NCBI RefSeq assembly: GCF_002878395.1
Contig: NW_025859988.1
Span: 186,001-250,000, forward strand
Direction of reading: 5' to 3'
Origin: Capsicum annuum
Lineage: Eukaryota > Streptophyta > Magnoliopsida > Solanales > Solanaceae
DNA: 64,000 nucleotides
The notes below the pieces were generated by a model. That model worked only from the letters and a program-made list of their open reading frames with translations. It was not told where the DNA came from and did not search any database. Below are positions 1 through 11,194 of this stretch, piece after piece. Every line of letters starts with the position of its first letter. Within the stretch, counting starts at the first letter, position 1. The translations under genes were made by a program, and so were the position numbers.

Positions 1-69
1 TTCTATTTTCATGCTTAGAGTCTCAGCCCTGGAATATTCTCTAATCCTTATTTTTTTATCTTTCAAATC

Positions 70-1330
70 ATGCCTTGTAGATCTAGAACACAAGGAAATT
101 CTTCTATCCCATCTGGGGGTAATGCTGAAGGGGTGCATCCTACTTCTAAGGTTCATCTTCTATCTCATGGTTCTATCCCTTATAGCTTTGGAGTTCCATT
201 GGTAACTACTAGTCCTCCTCAAGGTGAGGTGACTAATGTGGAATTTCATCAGTCTATTCATGTTATTACTTAGATAGTCGCTACTCAGGCTAAGCGGGGT
301 GCGACTGGTGCTTTGTCTTCTAAGGCCACAAGGGTTAGCAATTTATGAAGACAGGTCCTCCAATTTTTTTGGAGTAAAGGTAGAGGAGGATCCATAGGGT
401 TTCTTGGATAAAATGGAAAGGATATTTTAGGTAATGTTAGCTACCAATGTGGAAGGGGTAAACTTTGCAGCATATCAGCTCAAGGATGTTGCATATCAAT
501 GGTATTAAGATTTAGATAGGGATATAGGTGATTTGGAAGAATCAGTCTTATTGGATACTTTTTCTAAGAACTTCTTAGATCGTTTCTTTTGCCAAGAGTT
601 GAGGAAAGCAAATATGGAGGAGTATGTCAACCTCAAGCAGAGGAGGATGTCTGTCAATGAATATGCATTGTAGTTTCACCAGTTGTTAAGGTATGCTCTT
701 GATTTAGTTGCTGACATACAGGAAAGAATAAGGAAGTTTAATTCTAGGTTAAATCGGGATTTGATTTTGGAGAACAGGACTACCTTGCTAATTTAAGATA
801 TGGAAATATCTAGGCTGACTGTTCATATGCAGCAAGTGGAGGATAAAAAGAGGAAGCAGGTAGAGTTTAGGGATAGATTATGTAAGAGGAGTAGGTTTTT
901 TGACCAGGGAGGTGCTCAGTCTTGGGGTGATTGGGATGGTGGCAAATGGCAGAAAAAGAAATTAGGGAGTTTTAGTTCCTACTCTTTTGCTAGTACTCCT
1001 TACCAGTCGGGCAACAAGCGTCATCAAGGTAGTAACATTTTTTGGGTAAAAGGTGCTCAATCTCAGGCAAGCAGAGGTCAGTCAGTTTCTTTATGCCCTC
1101 CTTGTCGATTCTGTGGCCTTCCTCATCGCGGTTATTATTATGAAGAAAGGGAAAATTTCTTCAAGTGAGATAAGGTAGGCCATCAGCTTAGGGATTATCT
1201 GGTTAATAAGGTTACTATGGGGGCGAATAAGATTCCTGTGGCTTCATCTTCTGCTCCTACACCTGGTGGGATGGCATCTACTTCTGTTACTTCTCCTGGA
1301 TCTAGTGTTGATCAGAATAGGTTGTATGCT
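70..1330 (+). pseudogene. Gag relic of element A
   Basis: Capsid/nucleocapsid protein of a chromovirus, which would package element RNA in cytoplasmic particles. The start at 70 (MPCRSRTQGN) matches the MPHRSKS start of element C. A retrotrans_gag core is readable near 440-510 (AAYQLKDVAYQWY, then a stop). A basic, nucleocapsid-like stretch lies at 800-1168. The zinc knuckle near 1150-1195 is destroyed: the first Cys reads Phe, the second is a TGA stop and the last is Tyr, while the Gly-His pair (VGHQLRD) remains. At least three frames are needed to follow the protein, so it is a dead copy. Confidence 0.85.
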
Positions 1331-1369
1331 TTGGCATCCTAACATGAATTCGAGGCATCACCTGATAGT

Positions 1370-1800
1370 GTTACTGGTACGTTACAACTTTTCTCTCATG
1401 ATGTATATTATTTTCTTGATCTAGGGTCCACTCTCTTTTAGTTTTAATCCAAAAGTTATTTTGGATCCTTTTTCTATTTCTACCCTAGTAGGTGACTCAA
1501 TTATTTATAAGAGAGCCTATGGAGGGTGTGGTATCTGTCAGTGGAAATCAGACCTTGGTGGATCTATTTGAGTTGGGTATGGTGGATTTTGATGTCAATC
1601 TGGGTATAGATTGGTGGAACTCTTGTTATGGATCCTTGGATTTTCAGACCCGTAAGGTTGTCATTAGGTTTCATGACAAGCCAGTTATTAAGTGGGAGGG
1701 TAGTTTTCTTACTCCAAGAGAGAGATTTATTTGATATCTTAGAGATCGGAGGTTGATCTCTAAACATTGTATTTATCACTTGGTCCAGGTTAAAGATTCT
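1370..1800 (+). pseudogene. Aspartic protease relic of element A
   Basis: Retropepsin-type protease that would cleave the Gag-Pol polyprotein. The active-site loop is readable at about 1400-1438 as DVYYFLDLGSTLF, where chromoviruses have D-x-GST. A frameshift follows, and the C-terminal half resumes at 1492-1734 with the family motif DFDVNLGIDWW and then KPVIKWEGSF. The catalytic Asp survives, but stops and the frameshift exclude activity. It lies between gag and RT as usual. Confidence 0.8.
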
Positions 1801-3180
1801 AACTCGGAAGGTTCATCTTTTTATTTGGTTCTAGTAGTAAATAAGTTTCCAAAGGTCTTTACGAATGATCTTCCTGGTATTCCTCCAAATAGGGAAATAG
1901 AGTTTGGTATAGCCTTGGTTTCGGACATTTATCCAATTTCTATTCCTCCATATAGAACTGCTCTGGCTGAGTTGAGGAAAGTTAAAGAGCAACTTAAGGA
2001 TATTCTGGATAAGGGGTTTATTAATCCTAGTGTATCCCCATGGGGTGCACCGATGTTGTTTGTGCGCAAGAAGGATGGTTCCATTTGGATGTGCATTAAC
2101 TATAGATAGTCGAATAAGATGACAGTCAAGAACAAGTATCCTCTTCTAAGGATAGATGATCTGTTTGACTAATTGCAAGGTGGTAAGTTCTTTTCTAAGA
2201 CAGATCTTTGGTTTGGGTAACATTAGCTCAAGATTAGGGAGGTGGATATCCTTAAGACGACTTTTTGTACTCGATATAGGCACTTTGAGTTTTTGGTGAT
2301 GTCATTTGGGTTGACTAATGCTCTAGAGTTATTTATGGATCTGATAAACAAGGTTTTTCATAAGTATTTGGATTTTATCATTATTGTGTTTATTGATAAC
2401 ATTTTAGTTTATTCAAAGAATGAGGTGAATCATGCTAATCACCTCTGTGTGGTTTTGCAGACCTTAAAGGAACAATAATTGTATGCCAAGTTCAACAAGT
2501 GTGAGTTTTGGTTGAACGTTATAACTTTCTTAGGTCATATTAATTCTAGTGAGGGGATCATGGTGGATTAGCAAAAGTGGTGAAGATGTGGTCTAGACCT
2601 ACGACTCCATCCAACATTCAGAGCGTCTTAAGTTTAAGCAGGTATTATAGGCGATTTGTGGAAATCTTTTCATCAATAACTACTCCTTTGACTAATTTAA
2701 CTTAGTAGAAGGTCAAGTTTTCTTGGTCAGATGCTTTTGAAGGGAATTTTATAAAGTTGAAGGATAAGTTAACTTTGGCTCCAATTCTGACCTTGTCGAA
2801 AGGCAATGATGGGTTTGTGATTCGTTGTGATGCATCTCAGGTAGGGCTTGGTTGTGTGTTGATAATACATGGGAAGGTGATTGCCTATGCTTCCAGGCAA
2901 TTGAAAGTGCATGAGTGGAACTATTCTACTCATGATTTGAAGTTGTTGGAGGTTGTGTTTGCTTTTAAAATATGGTAGAATTATTTGTATGGTGTGCACT
3001 TGGATATCCTTTCTAATCATAAGAGTCCACAATATGTATTTACTCTGAAGGAGCTTAATCTCAGGTAGAGGAGATGGCTTAAACTTCTAAAGGACTATGA
3101 TGTGATTCTTCATTATCACCTAGGTAAGGCTAATGTGGTTGTTGATGCTCTTAGCAGGTTATCCATGGGGAGTTTTTCTT
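1801..3180 (+). pseudogene. Reverse transcriptase-RNase H relic of element A
   Basis: The RT begins around 1840 (VFTNDLPGIPPNREIEFGI) and runs through [35 protein letters not shown] and [11 protein letters not shown]. The catalytic YxDD-type box reads FIDNILVY near 2390, so the second Asp is Asn and polymerase activity is lost. RNase H begins near 2820 ([13 protein letters not shown]). It has HDLKLLEV where Glu is expected after HDL, and NHKS where DHKS is expected, so two of its metal ligands are also replaced. DALSRLSMGS near 3145 ends the domain. Several in-frame TAG stops sit where relatives have Gln. Confidence 0.9.
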
Positions 3181-4340
3181 ATGTGGAGGAAGGAAAGAGG
3201 GAATTGGTGAAGGATATTCATCTCTTGTCCAATCTTGGAGTTCACCTCTTAGACTCCAAGGATGGTGGTGTGATGGTGCAGGAAGGGGTTCAATTGTCTC
3301 TTGGTGCAGAGATTAAGGAGAAGCAAGTGTTATATCCTATCTTGATGAAAATCAAGAGTAACATTGGTGGGCAAAAGGTAGTGGTTTCTGAGATCGGTGG
3401 TGATGGTAATTTACGGTACTAAGGGAGGTTATATGTTCCTGTTGTGGATGGGTCGCGACAAAGAATTTTGACTGAGGTGCATGAATCAAGCTATGTTGTT
3501 TATCTCGACTCGACTAAGATGTATGATGATATCAAGGAGATTTATTAGTGGAATGGCATGAAGAGGGTTGTGACTAATTTAGTGGCTACGAGCATGTTGT
3601 GTTAACAAGTTAAGGTTAAGCACACAAGGCCAGGAAGGTTATATTAAGCAATTGATTTGCTCGAATGGAAATGGGAAGTGATCAATATGGACTTCTTTAC
3701 AGATCTTTCTCGGTCTCGAAATCAATATTATTTCATTTGGTTCATTATGGATAAGATGACTAAGTCTGCCCACTTTTTACTAGTGCAGACTACCTACTCA
3801 GTGGAGGATTATGCAAAGTTGTATCTTCAGGAGATTCTGAAGCTGCATGGGGTGCCTATTTCAATTATTTCTTATCATGGCACATAGTTTACGTCTCACT
3901 TCTGTTATTTTTTTCAAAAATGGTTGGGGAATAAGTTTATCTGAGTACTTCTTTCCATGCACAAACAAATGGGCAAACGGAGAGAACTATTTAGACATTG
4001 AAGGATATGCTTCAGGCTTGTGTGATTGATTATGGTGGTAATTAGGTTGAGCATCTACCTTTGGTGGATTTTTCTTAGAACAATAGCTATTATTCTAGTA
4101 TTGGTATGGCCCCTTTTGAGGAATTGTATGGTAGGATGTGTAGGTCTCCCATTGATTGGTTTGAGCTTGGTGAGACAGATATGTATGGTCCCGACATGGT
4201 TTACCAGGCTATGGACAAGATGAAGGTGATTTGGGAGTGGCTTAAGGCTGCCCAAAGTCACCAAAAGTCCTATACTTATGTTAGGCATCAAAACTTAATG
4301 TTTGAGGTTAGGTACAAGGTTTTCTCAAGGTATCTCCCTT
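3181..4340 (+). pseudogene. Integrase relic of element A
   Basis: This covers the linker, the N-terminal zinc-binding region and the DDE core. The HHCC region near 3480-3610 is damaged: the first His reads Tyr (VVYLDSTKMYDD) and one Cys is Ser (TSMLC). The core starts at about 3670 (VINMDFFTDLSRS), so the first Asp is present. The second-Asp motif reads IISYHGT, with Tyr for Asp. The Glu survives in a shifted frame (QTERTI near 3980). The C-terminal core reads SSIGMAPFEELYGRMCRSP near 4093-4150. The enzyme would insert element cDNA in the nucleus, but this copy is inactive. Confidence 0.88.
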
Positions 4341-4419
4341 GAAGGGAGTAGTACAGTTTGATAAGAAGGGTAAGCTCAATCCACAATATGTTGGTCCTTA
4401 TGATGTTTTGCAGAGAATT

Positions 4420-4706
4420 GGAACGTGGCTTATTAGCTAAAGTTTCCTTCTAGCTTGAGCTTGGTTCATCCAGTCTTTTATGTTTCCATGTTGAGAAAGT
4501 GTATTAGTGATCCTTCTTCGATTGTTACTTTAGAAGGGCAGGGTATCACAAACTCTTTGCTTTATGAAGAAATCTTGGTTGCGATCTTGGATAGAAAGGT
4601 TCGTCAGTCGTGGACTAAGGATGTGGCTTTGGTTACAGTTCTTTGGTGGAACCGTAATGTGGAACAAGCTACATGGGAAACAGAGGAGTAAATGAAATCC
4701 AAATAA
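4420..4706 (+). pseudogene. Chromodomain relic at the integrase C-terminus of element A
   Basis: The reading HPVFYVSMLRKCISDPSS leads into a chromodomain-like tail with VLWWNRNVEQATWETEE, ending at a stop where relatives continue EMKSKYP. In chromoviruses this module binds modified histone tails and biases insertion toward heterochromatin (family knowledge). Its presence in A, B, C, D and E places all five in the chromovirus branch. It is followed by about 225 bases with no recognisable gene before the polypurine tract. Confidence 0.8.
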
Positions 4707-4918
4707 CTGCCTTTGTTTTTTACTCCAGGGATTCATGTAGAAGGTATCTCTTCTTTAGTACATCTTTATTTTCATAGTTTGTTAAAGAAAAGATTAATAT
4801 CTTTGCCTCTTTGTTTTCAAACTTTGTTAAATATTAGGAATATATTTGATAAGATAATGCAAATGACTCGTGCGTGTGGTTACCCCTACCTTATCTGCTA
4901 TTCATGGATGAAAGTTCC

Positions 4919-4931
4919 TAGTGGGGGAGAC
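4919..4931 (+). other. Polypurine tract of element A
   Basis: The purine run agtgggggaga directly precedes the TGAAATACC start of the 3' LTR, as expected for the plus-strand primer. The same motif occurs reversed at 43225-43236 in element C. Confidence 0.75.
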
Positions 4932-6569
4932 TGAAATACCTTGGTTTCTGGATCTTAGAAAATTTCTTGGAATTATGATCTTTGGACTCTATACGACTCA
5001 TGGGTACAAGCCGTATGTTGGGTATGGATGGTATGGTCCAGTTGTATGCTAACTAGTGTTGGTTATTGAGATGGATTTTAGTTACTTGAATGGATACAAC
5101 TTAGGGGTACACGTTGTATTAGTGGTTATGGATCATTTGGTTCCTAAACTTAATCTTAGACTTGGTTACTTAGGTTGGATCTGAGTATGAGTGGCTCACC
5201 ATGAGCCGTAAGCTATGGTACCAGTCGTACCGAGGACTCGTATTATGGACTGTGTGTAAATCTTCCTTGGGTTAAAATCTACTAGGGATACGGATGAAGG
5301 GTATGGATCATTTGCTTTGGTTATGAATTGGTTGGTGATTCGTATGCTGGACAATGTTGGATCCAAAGGTTAAGACTTAGGATATGATTGAAGGGTACCG
5401 TTCGTATTGGTGGGTACGACTAGTGAGGGTTGATCGTATCCCTGTGATGGGATTTTGGTACAACTTTAATAGGGGTATTTTGGACATTTACCCACTTATC
5501 CTAAGGTCCCACGACTTCTAACCTACTTAGGAGGTTATTTAGCATATTATTCCAATCATTAACACTTAGAAAATCTTCTAAACACTCTATAATTCTCTCA
5601 AAAGCTTTTCAGCAAGGCAAACTAGGGTTTCAACTAGAGGATTTATTTGGGGCTTGTCTTTGAGATTTATTTCCATCATCATACTGGTTTAAGGCATGTT
5701 CTCTTCCCTCATTGTTAATTCTAACTAGAAGCATGGTTTTTATGAATGTTTTCATGACTTCATTGATTGTATGATTTTGGTTTTCAAATATGAATTGGGG
5801 TTTTTGATATGATATGGATGGTTATGGTTTTTCATGGTTTTAATTAAGATTTTGATGCTTTAATGGTGGTTTTAGATAATTATATGGCATGGGAATGGTT
5901 AAATAGTAATTGGAATTGGTTTTGGTTATATTATGCCCCCAATGTGTTTGACAAAATGCCTATGAGAATGTTTTTATTGCATTGAGTATTTTAATGGAAC
6001 TCTTACTTGTTTTAAAACTTGGTAAAGGAATTATACATGGTTTAAATAGTTTGGAAATGTAAATGGCTAAATGGTTATGCTTGTGGGATACATGGAATCC
6101 CCCAATTGGTTTCATATAGTAAATGGAAGGGCACTTGGAAGTCCCCTTAAAATATATAGTTATATATGGATAGTACTTGCAAGTAAGGATTGGTATGATG
6201 ATACCAATAATAATGGCATTGGTTAATGGTTTGGTTATTTGGAAAATGGTTTTATTTGGGCATTAATGGAGGGATGTGTAGCAAACCAGTAGAAGGTAGA
6301 GGTCCTGGGGGGACCAAAATTGGAATCTCATATTTGACGATGTGAGGTTGGTCTTGGTGACCGTGTGCATGATGTCACACTATATTTTGGGGGATGTACT
6401 ATTCATCCCAGGTTTTCTTCCCTGGTCGTGCGGCTTCATGCACTGGGGATCTTTCAGCCGAGGGAGCTGAATCCATATAGCCCATGGGTGGTTTAGGATG
6501 GCAAAGCTACACAACCCAGGTAAAGGTTTTAAAGGCATGATAAACCCGGTCTCCTTTCGCAGCATAGTG

Positions 6570-6589
6570 TTATATATATATATATATAG
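6570..6589 (+). repeat. (TA)n microsatellite in the A LTR
   Basis: A run of about nine TA units. It could hold a TATA-like promoter element, but there is no positional evidence for that. Confidence 0.8.
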
Positions 6590-7280
6590 GTATGGTTGTG
6601 TGCATATGGATGGTTGTACTTGGTTTTAAAAATGGCATTATTTTATCCTTATCCTGATATCATGCTAGCATTCACTTGCTAACCGATCTACTGGCGGATG
6701 TATTCCCATTTTATGAAAGAACTGATTTTTCTACTCCTTCTACATAGTGATTGACTCGGCGACAATATTTGGACTGAAGTGGTGAGCTTCCATACTTTTA
6801 GAAGGATCCATTTCATATTATGGGTATTTCTAGACACTTTGATTTTGTTTTTGATATGGGTTTTGGCCATGGATAGGGGCACGTCCCAACCTGATTTTAT
6901 TACTCTTTTGTTTAGAGGCTTTGTGGTATTGCTATGGGTTGGAATGGGTAGGATCGGTATTAGTGTCAACCTTGGCATTGGAATAAGCTGGAGGGATGAC
7001 ATCATTTGATGATATGTTGGTTGTTCCATAGTATTTCATTTTGGGATTAATTATATTATGTTTGGGAACATCTTCAATTATGGCCTGGATTATGGCATTA
7101 GTTTCGGTATTGGTTTGGTATGGATGGATTGTTGGACTCAATTGGGTCGGTCAAGGTTGTGATCTTATTCCAGAGTCTTTATGTGAGCTATTCCCCTATC
7201 TTGCTACAGGCTAAAAATTCAGCCAACTCAGGGAAGATGACTGAAGGTTTGGGTTGGTAATGGGAACCCTCCGATCCCGA

Positions 7281-7352
7281 TCGGACTTGCGATGCCCATC
7301 ATAACAAGGCTCCCGGTCGGACTTGGGATGCCCATCATAACAAGGCTCCTGG
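7281..7352 (+). repeat. 36-bp tandem duplication near the 3' end of the A LTR
   Basis: Two adjacent 36-bp copies (7281-7316 and 7317-7352) differ at two positions. Both contain gatgcccatcataacaagg. The other LTRs of this family in the window (40708 and 48334 ends) show one copy. Confidence 0.85.
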
Positions 7353-7365
7353 TCAGGTCACATCA

Positions 7366-8063
7366 CTAGGGTTGTGGGAACCCTAGTGGATTAACGAAGT
7401 AGAGGAAGTGTCAAGTCGTTCTTGATAAAGATTCATTCATGTATTGGATTTTTCATTCTTATTGACTTCATAATGGGTGCACACGTTAAGATCCCACCTA
7501 GAATATCATTACTTACTCCACAAAAGGAGTAATGACTAGGAAAAGAAGATCACAGTGGTGATTTGGAATTAACTGCCAAAATAATTTTGCCTGCACTATC
7601 ATTTTAAGACGGTTAACTTTCATCTAATAACTTAAGACTCAAAAGGTAATGGTCAAACTGGGATACAGGATAAGGTTTAGTAAGGCGACACCCTCAGACT
7701 CTAAAGGTAAAGAGTGAGATTCATTCAAGAGTCCACAAGATAATTGATGGTACATAACTTATCAAATTCTGCATGCAAGGTATCAGAATAGTTCAATAGT
7801 GAATGAAAAATCTGAGCCAGGGGGAACACAAGCCTAGTATTCGTCTTAGATTGTTTACAACCAAAAGAATTAAATTATTGTTACTTCTTGGAAGTTACTA
7901 CAAGTCCCCTCTTGTTAATTTCTCACACAACCTGGTGATTTTAATAAGTTCAAGCAAGATATTTGATGTATTCCCTGTGGAATCGACCCCAACCTAGTTG
8001 GATTACTATATTTTGACAATGACCACTTTATCCTTTTAAGGAGCGGTGGTTTGGTTATTATCA
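7366..8063 (+). repeat. L1: 3' part of an OTA-type LTR interrupted by element A
   Basis: The segment begins ctagggttgtgggaaccc and aligns by eye with OTA1's 3' LTR from 25314 onward. Shared phrases include ctcaaaaggtaa, cataacttat and ctgcatgcaag. It carries the family's end block CGACCCCAACCTAGTTGG at about 7984. It ends TTATTATCA at 8063, like the outer end of solo LTR S2. Its 5' half must lie left of element A, outside the window. It cannot be told here whether it is a solo LTR or part of a full element. Confidence 0.72.
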
Positions 8064-8104
8064 ATTACGAAGCCAAAAATCCATCAATTTGGGAAAACCC
8101 ATGT
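8064..8104 (-). repeat. X: left visible piece of a minus-strand LTR
   Basis: This short stretch between the L1 end and the LARD continues at 16493 once the LARD and one copy of its CATGT target duplication are removed. It belongs to X, described at 16488-17194. Confidence 0.55.
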
Positions 8105-11100
8105 TGTAAGACCTTGCATTTTCAGGCTAGTCTTTGAACCGTCATTCCTATATGTCTATCAATAATCAAAATTATTTCCATGTGAATATAAGTTTAATGA
8201 TCTTTATCCTCATGATTGATATGCTTTTGAGGTGAAAAATTTTCATAAGAATCACTTAGAACAAAGTTGAGCTTAGAGCCTTTGATTCGTCAAAAGTTTA
8301 GTATTTGATTTTACAAGGGTCTACTTTAAACTTTAAACTTGTATAATTTCGTATATACATAGATTTTTTCATCTAAAAAACCACCAAATTGTAGATAATT
8401 GAATCAGCTTTCGAACGATACCAATTTTCCCTTAATCCAATACCAGAGTAAAAAGTAATTGCTTTTTCCATGAGAGGCAGTAACTGGAGGCGCTATACCC
8501 GCGCCGTGGACCTTACTGCGCTGCTCTAGAGGGGTCATCGCGGACTCTCTTGCCCTGGACTGAAAATTTCATCACCTAGTCATTCCTTCATGTTTTCAAT
8601 TTCTTAAGGGTCAAGTGGCACTTTGGTACTTTACCCTCAACCCTAAATGTCCAAGCAATGATTTATAGCATCCAAAAGGGCATTATTTGCCCATCTTCTT
8701 CAATATTTACGCTCAAGAAACCCTCATTATTTATCAAGAAAAATTAAAGCTTCATTCTCAAGAAAGAAAATGATTCAAGCTTCAATTTCAAGAATTCTTC
8801 AAGAATCTATCTAACTAAGGTATGTGGGAGTTAATCCATGGGTCCCCTTTCACCCATGCAGTCCAAAACCTATTTTTTAGTTCAAAGTTAAGATCTTTAC
8901 ATGTTAATATGAATTCCATCCATAAAACCTCTATGAATTTAGACTATGTATCATGTTTAAAAATGATTTTTGTTGAAATTTCCTTGATATGTTTGAATGA
9001 TGATTTTCACATGTTAAATCCTTAACCCATGTTTTTAATATTGAGATTTATCCAATACGTATTTTGAATGTTATGATATTCATATCAAATCCCTATGTTG
9101 TCAATTGATTCCTGTAGCCATGATATTTTTACATGCTTGCTCATTCCCATGCACAAGTTTTCAGTCTCCACATGTTTGATGAAGTTTCCATACAATCAAC
9201 TTCAAGATGAATCCCCAAGTTATGAATGCTGCCATATAACTCTATTGTTTTCTCATATTTAAGACAATCGTATGTCCAAGCTATGATCTTTACATGTTTT
9301 GATGAAACTCCTATGTCCTGTTACAAGAGAATTTTAGGTAAATCTCCGAATTCATGATCTTGGTAATGTAACCATGATATGCTTCCATGTTTAGGACATT
9401 CTCATGTTTAAGTTCATGTTTCCCAAGTGTTTGATGAAATACTCTAATGATTGGGTTTTGAATATTGACAACTTATTATGCCTTGAATCTTTAGTATGTC
9501 CTATTGTTATTGTTATCGAGTCCTGTGTGTTTTGAATACCCCAAATTTAGCTACTTACCTAGTTTTTAGTGTCTACAAAATGGTTTAAGAATAGTTATGA
9601 GCATTATTAGTTCAGCGAGTTACTATCAACAGTTAAAATATAACCAGTCTAGTATTCAGTGTCTTTCAGTTAGGAGTAGGATTTAGCTCCGAGCTAACCC
9701 AGAGATGGGTGCATTCCTACTAGCATAGGGTTTGACCCTTAGTAGAAATCCTTAAGTTATATAAATATGTAGCAAACATAGGTTTGAGATGTCTTCGAGC
9801 TAGTTTAGGGTTGACACATGTCTCATGATTTTCCTTCTAGTACAGGGTTACTCTTTAGTCCTTCGAGAAACCAATTTAGTGGATCCACACAACCATTATT
9901 AGTATCTGTGGCACGGTATTGACACCCTTTTAACTGGGGTTACAGGTTGGATCCTGATTAGCTCAAATTGGGGTATGTCGATTAAATGATACCTCCAATA
10001 GTTTTAGTTAGTTAATCAGTATAATTCAGTTCAGGTTTGTTTGACCAAGTGTATAAATTTTTAGTTATTTAGTTTCAGATTTTTGTATTCCATTTAATAG
10101 ATTATTTTTGATATATGAATATGCTGGGTATTGTATTCTCAAATAATACGGCTTTCATGCATTCCTACGAAATTATCTCATGTTGTTTTGTAAGTCCTTA
10201 TCTCATATGCACAATATCCCATAGTTTCAGCCCAATTATTCAGACTAACTATAGTTCAGTATTACATGATCAGTATTCAGTCATCAGCTATTCATTGTCC
10301 GAATATCAGTAGTCCATACTCATATATCATCTACTACCCCCTTACTTAGAGTTTAATAATTTAGTAACCCAGACATCAGTTATTAAGTTAATTAGATCAA
10401 CTCAGTACATGTATGTTTGATCTCGTATGTTCACGTATCCTTGCTTTGATGTATCCCAACTTTAGTTCTACTTAGTCTGCCAAAGTAAAGAGTTTTAAAA
10501 AACTAAGTGTTGTGATTCACCGTCTTATCAGATTATATTTGTTAATCATGCTTTTAGAAGTTTTTCAACTTTTAATTTATTCCAGTCTATTGGTGAGTCT
10601 ACTTATAATTAGCATGCATGCTTTAAGATTTCATACATAATAAGTTTTTACTCATTGAATTGACCCCTACATACTTAGTATATTCTAGAGGTACTGATCC
10701 ACATATACGTCTATATGGCTATATTGTTTTATAATGTAGGTATCAGTTATAACTTATGCATTATAATCAGACATTTGTAACTTCCTGCCAGCAGGTGAAG
10801 AGTTCTCCTATTTTTGGAACTTCTGTCAGATTTAATTCATGTACTACGTTGTATTTATTCTTATGTATTGATTAGTGGTAGTTGGAGGTATGTCCCAGAT
10901 ATCTATAGTCAGTATAGTAGAGGCTTCATAGATGTCAGTCAGAGTCCATCATGCAATTTCTATTTCTTCCTTCAGGTTTATCAATTTGTTAAACTTTATC
11001 AATTACATACTATTTCATATTTTCAGTATTATTATGTTTCCGCACAACAGAAGTTGTTATTTATTGTTTTATAATTTAGTTTTTTAATATTATACCCTTT

Positions 11101-11172
11101 CATTGGTTAGCTTGGGATCACTTGTGGTTCCTAGCACCTGTGGCATCCAAGGTGTACTCCTGGGGCATTACA
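8105..11172 (+). repeat. 5' LTR of the LARD
   Basis: It runs from TGTAAGACCTTGC to GGGGCATTACA and aligns with 13289-16487 over its whole length. A CpG-rich block at 8478-8543 contains gcgctatacccgcgccgtgg. Compared with the 3' copy it lacks about 80 bases after 9050. A degenerate copy of the shared TGTTTGATGAAAT block lies near 9427. Short ORFs inside are unlike any known protein and are not conserved between the two LTRs. Confidence 0.9.
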
Positions 11173-11176
11173 AACT

Positions 11177-11194
11177 TGCTATCAGAGAACAGAG
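11177..11194 (+). other. Primer binding site of the LARD (initiator-Met tRNA type)
   Basis: The sequence tgctatcagagaacagag lies five bases after the LTR end and resembles TGGTATCAGAGC, the complement of the initiator-Met tRNA 3' end. Two early changes are present. Confidence 0.75.

Larger units (their letters stand above)
1..7365 (+). mobile_element. Element A: Ty3/gypsy chromovirus, 5' LTR outside window
   Basis: Gag, protease, RT, RNase H, integrase and chromodomain traces follow each other on the plus strand, then a polypurine tract and a 3' LTR. That order plus a C-terminal chromodomain defines chromoviruses (Tekay/Del-like by LTR size; the clade is inferred). The 5' LTR and primer site lie left of base 1. 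Many stops and frameshifts make it non-functional. It interrupts the OTA-type LTR L1, which starts directly after its 3' end. Confidence 0.9.
4932..7365 (+). repeat. 3' LTR of element A (about 2.43 kb)
   Basis: It starts TGAAATACC after the polypurine tract and ends GGTCACATCA, where L1 sequence begins. Its start and inner order match the reverse complement of the C LTRs (40708-43224), including the opening TGAAA-CACC and a body rich in TACGACT/AGTCGTA words. The conserved TGTTTGACAAAATGCCTA block lies at about 5945-5962. No long ORF in it looks genuine. Confidence 0.88.
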
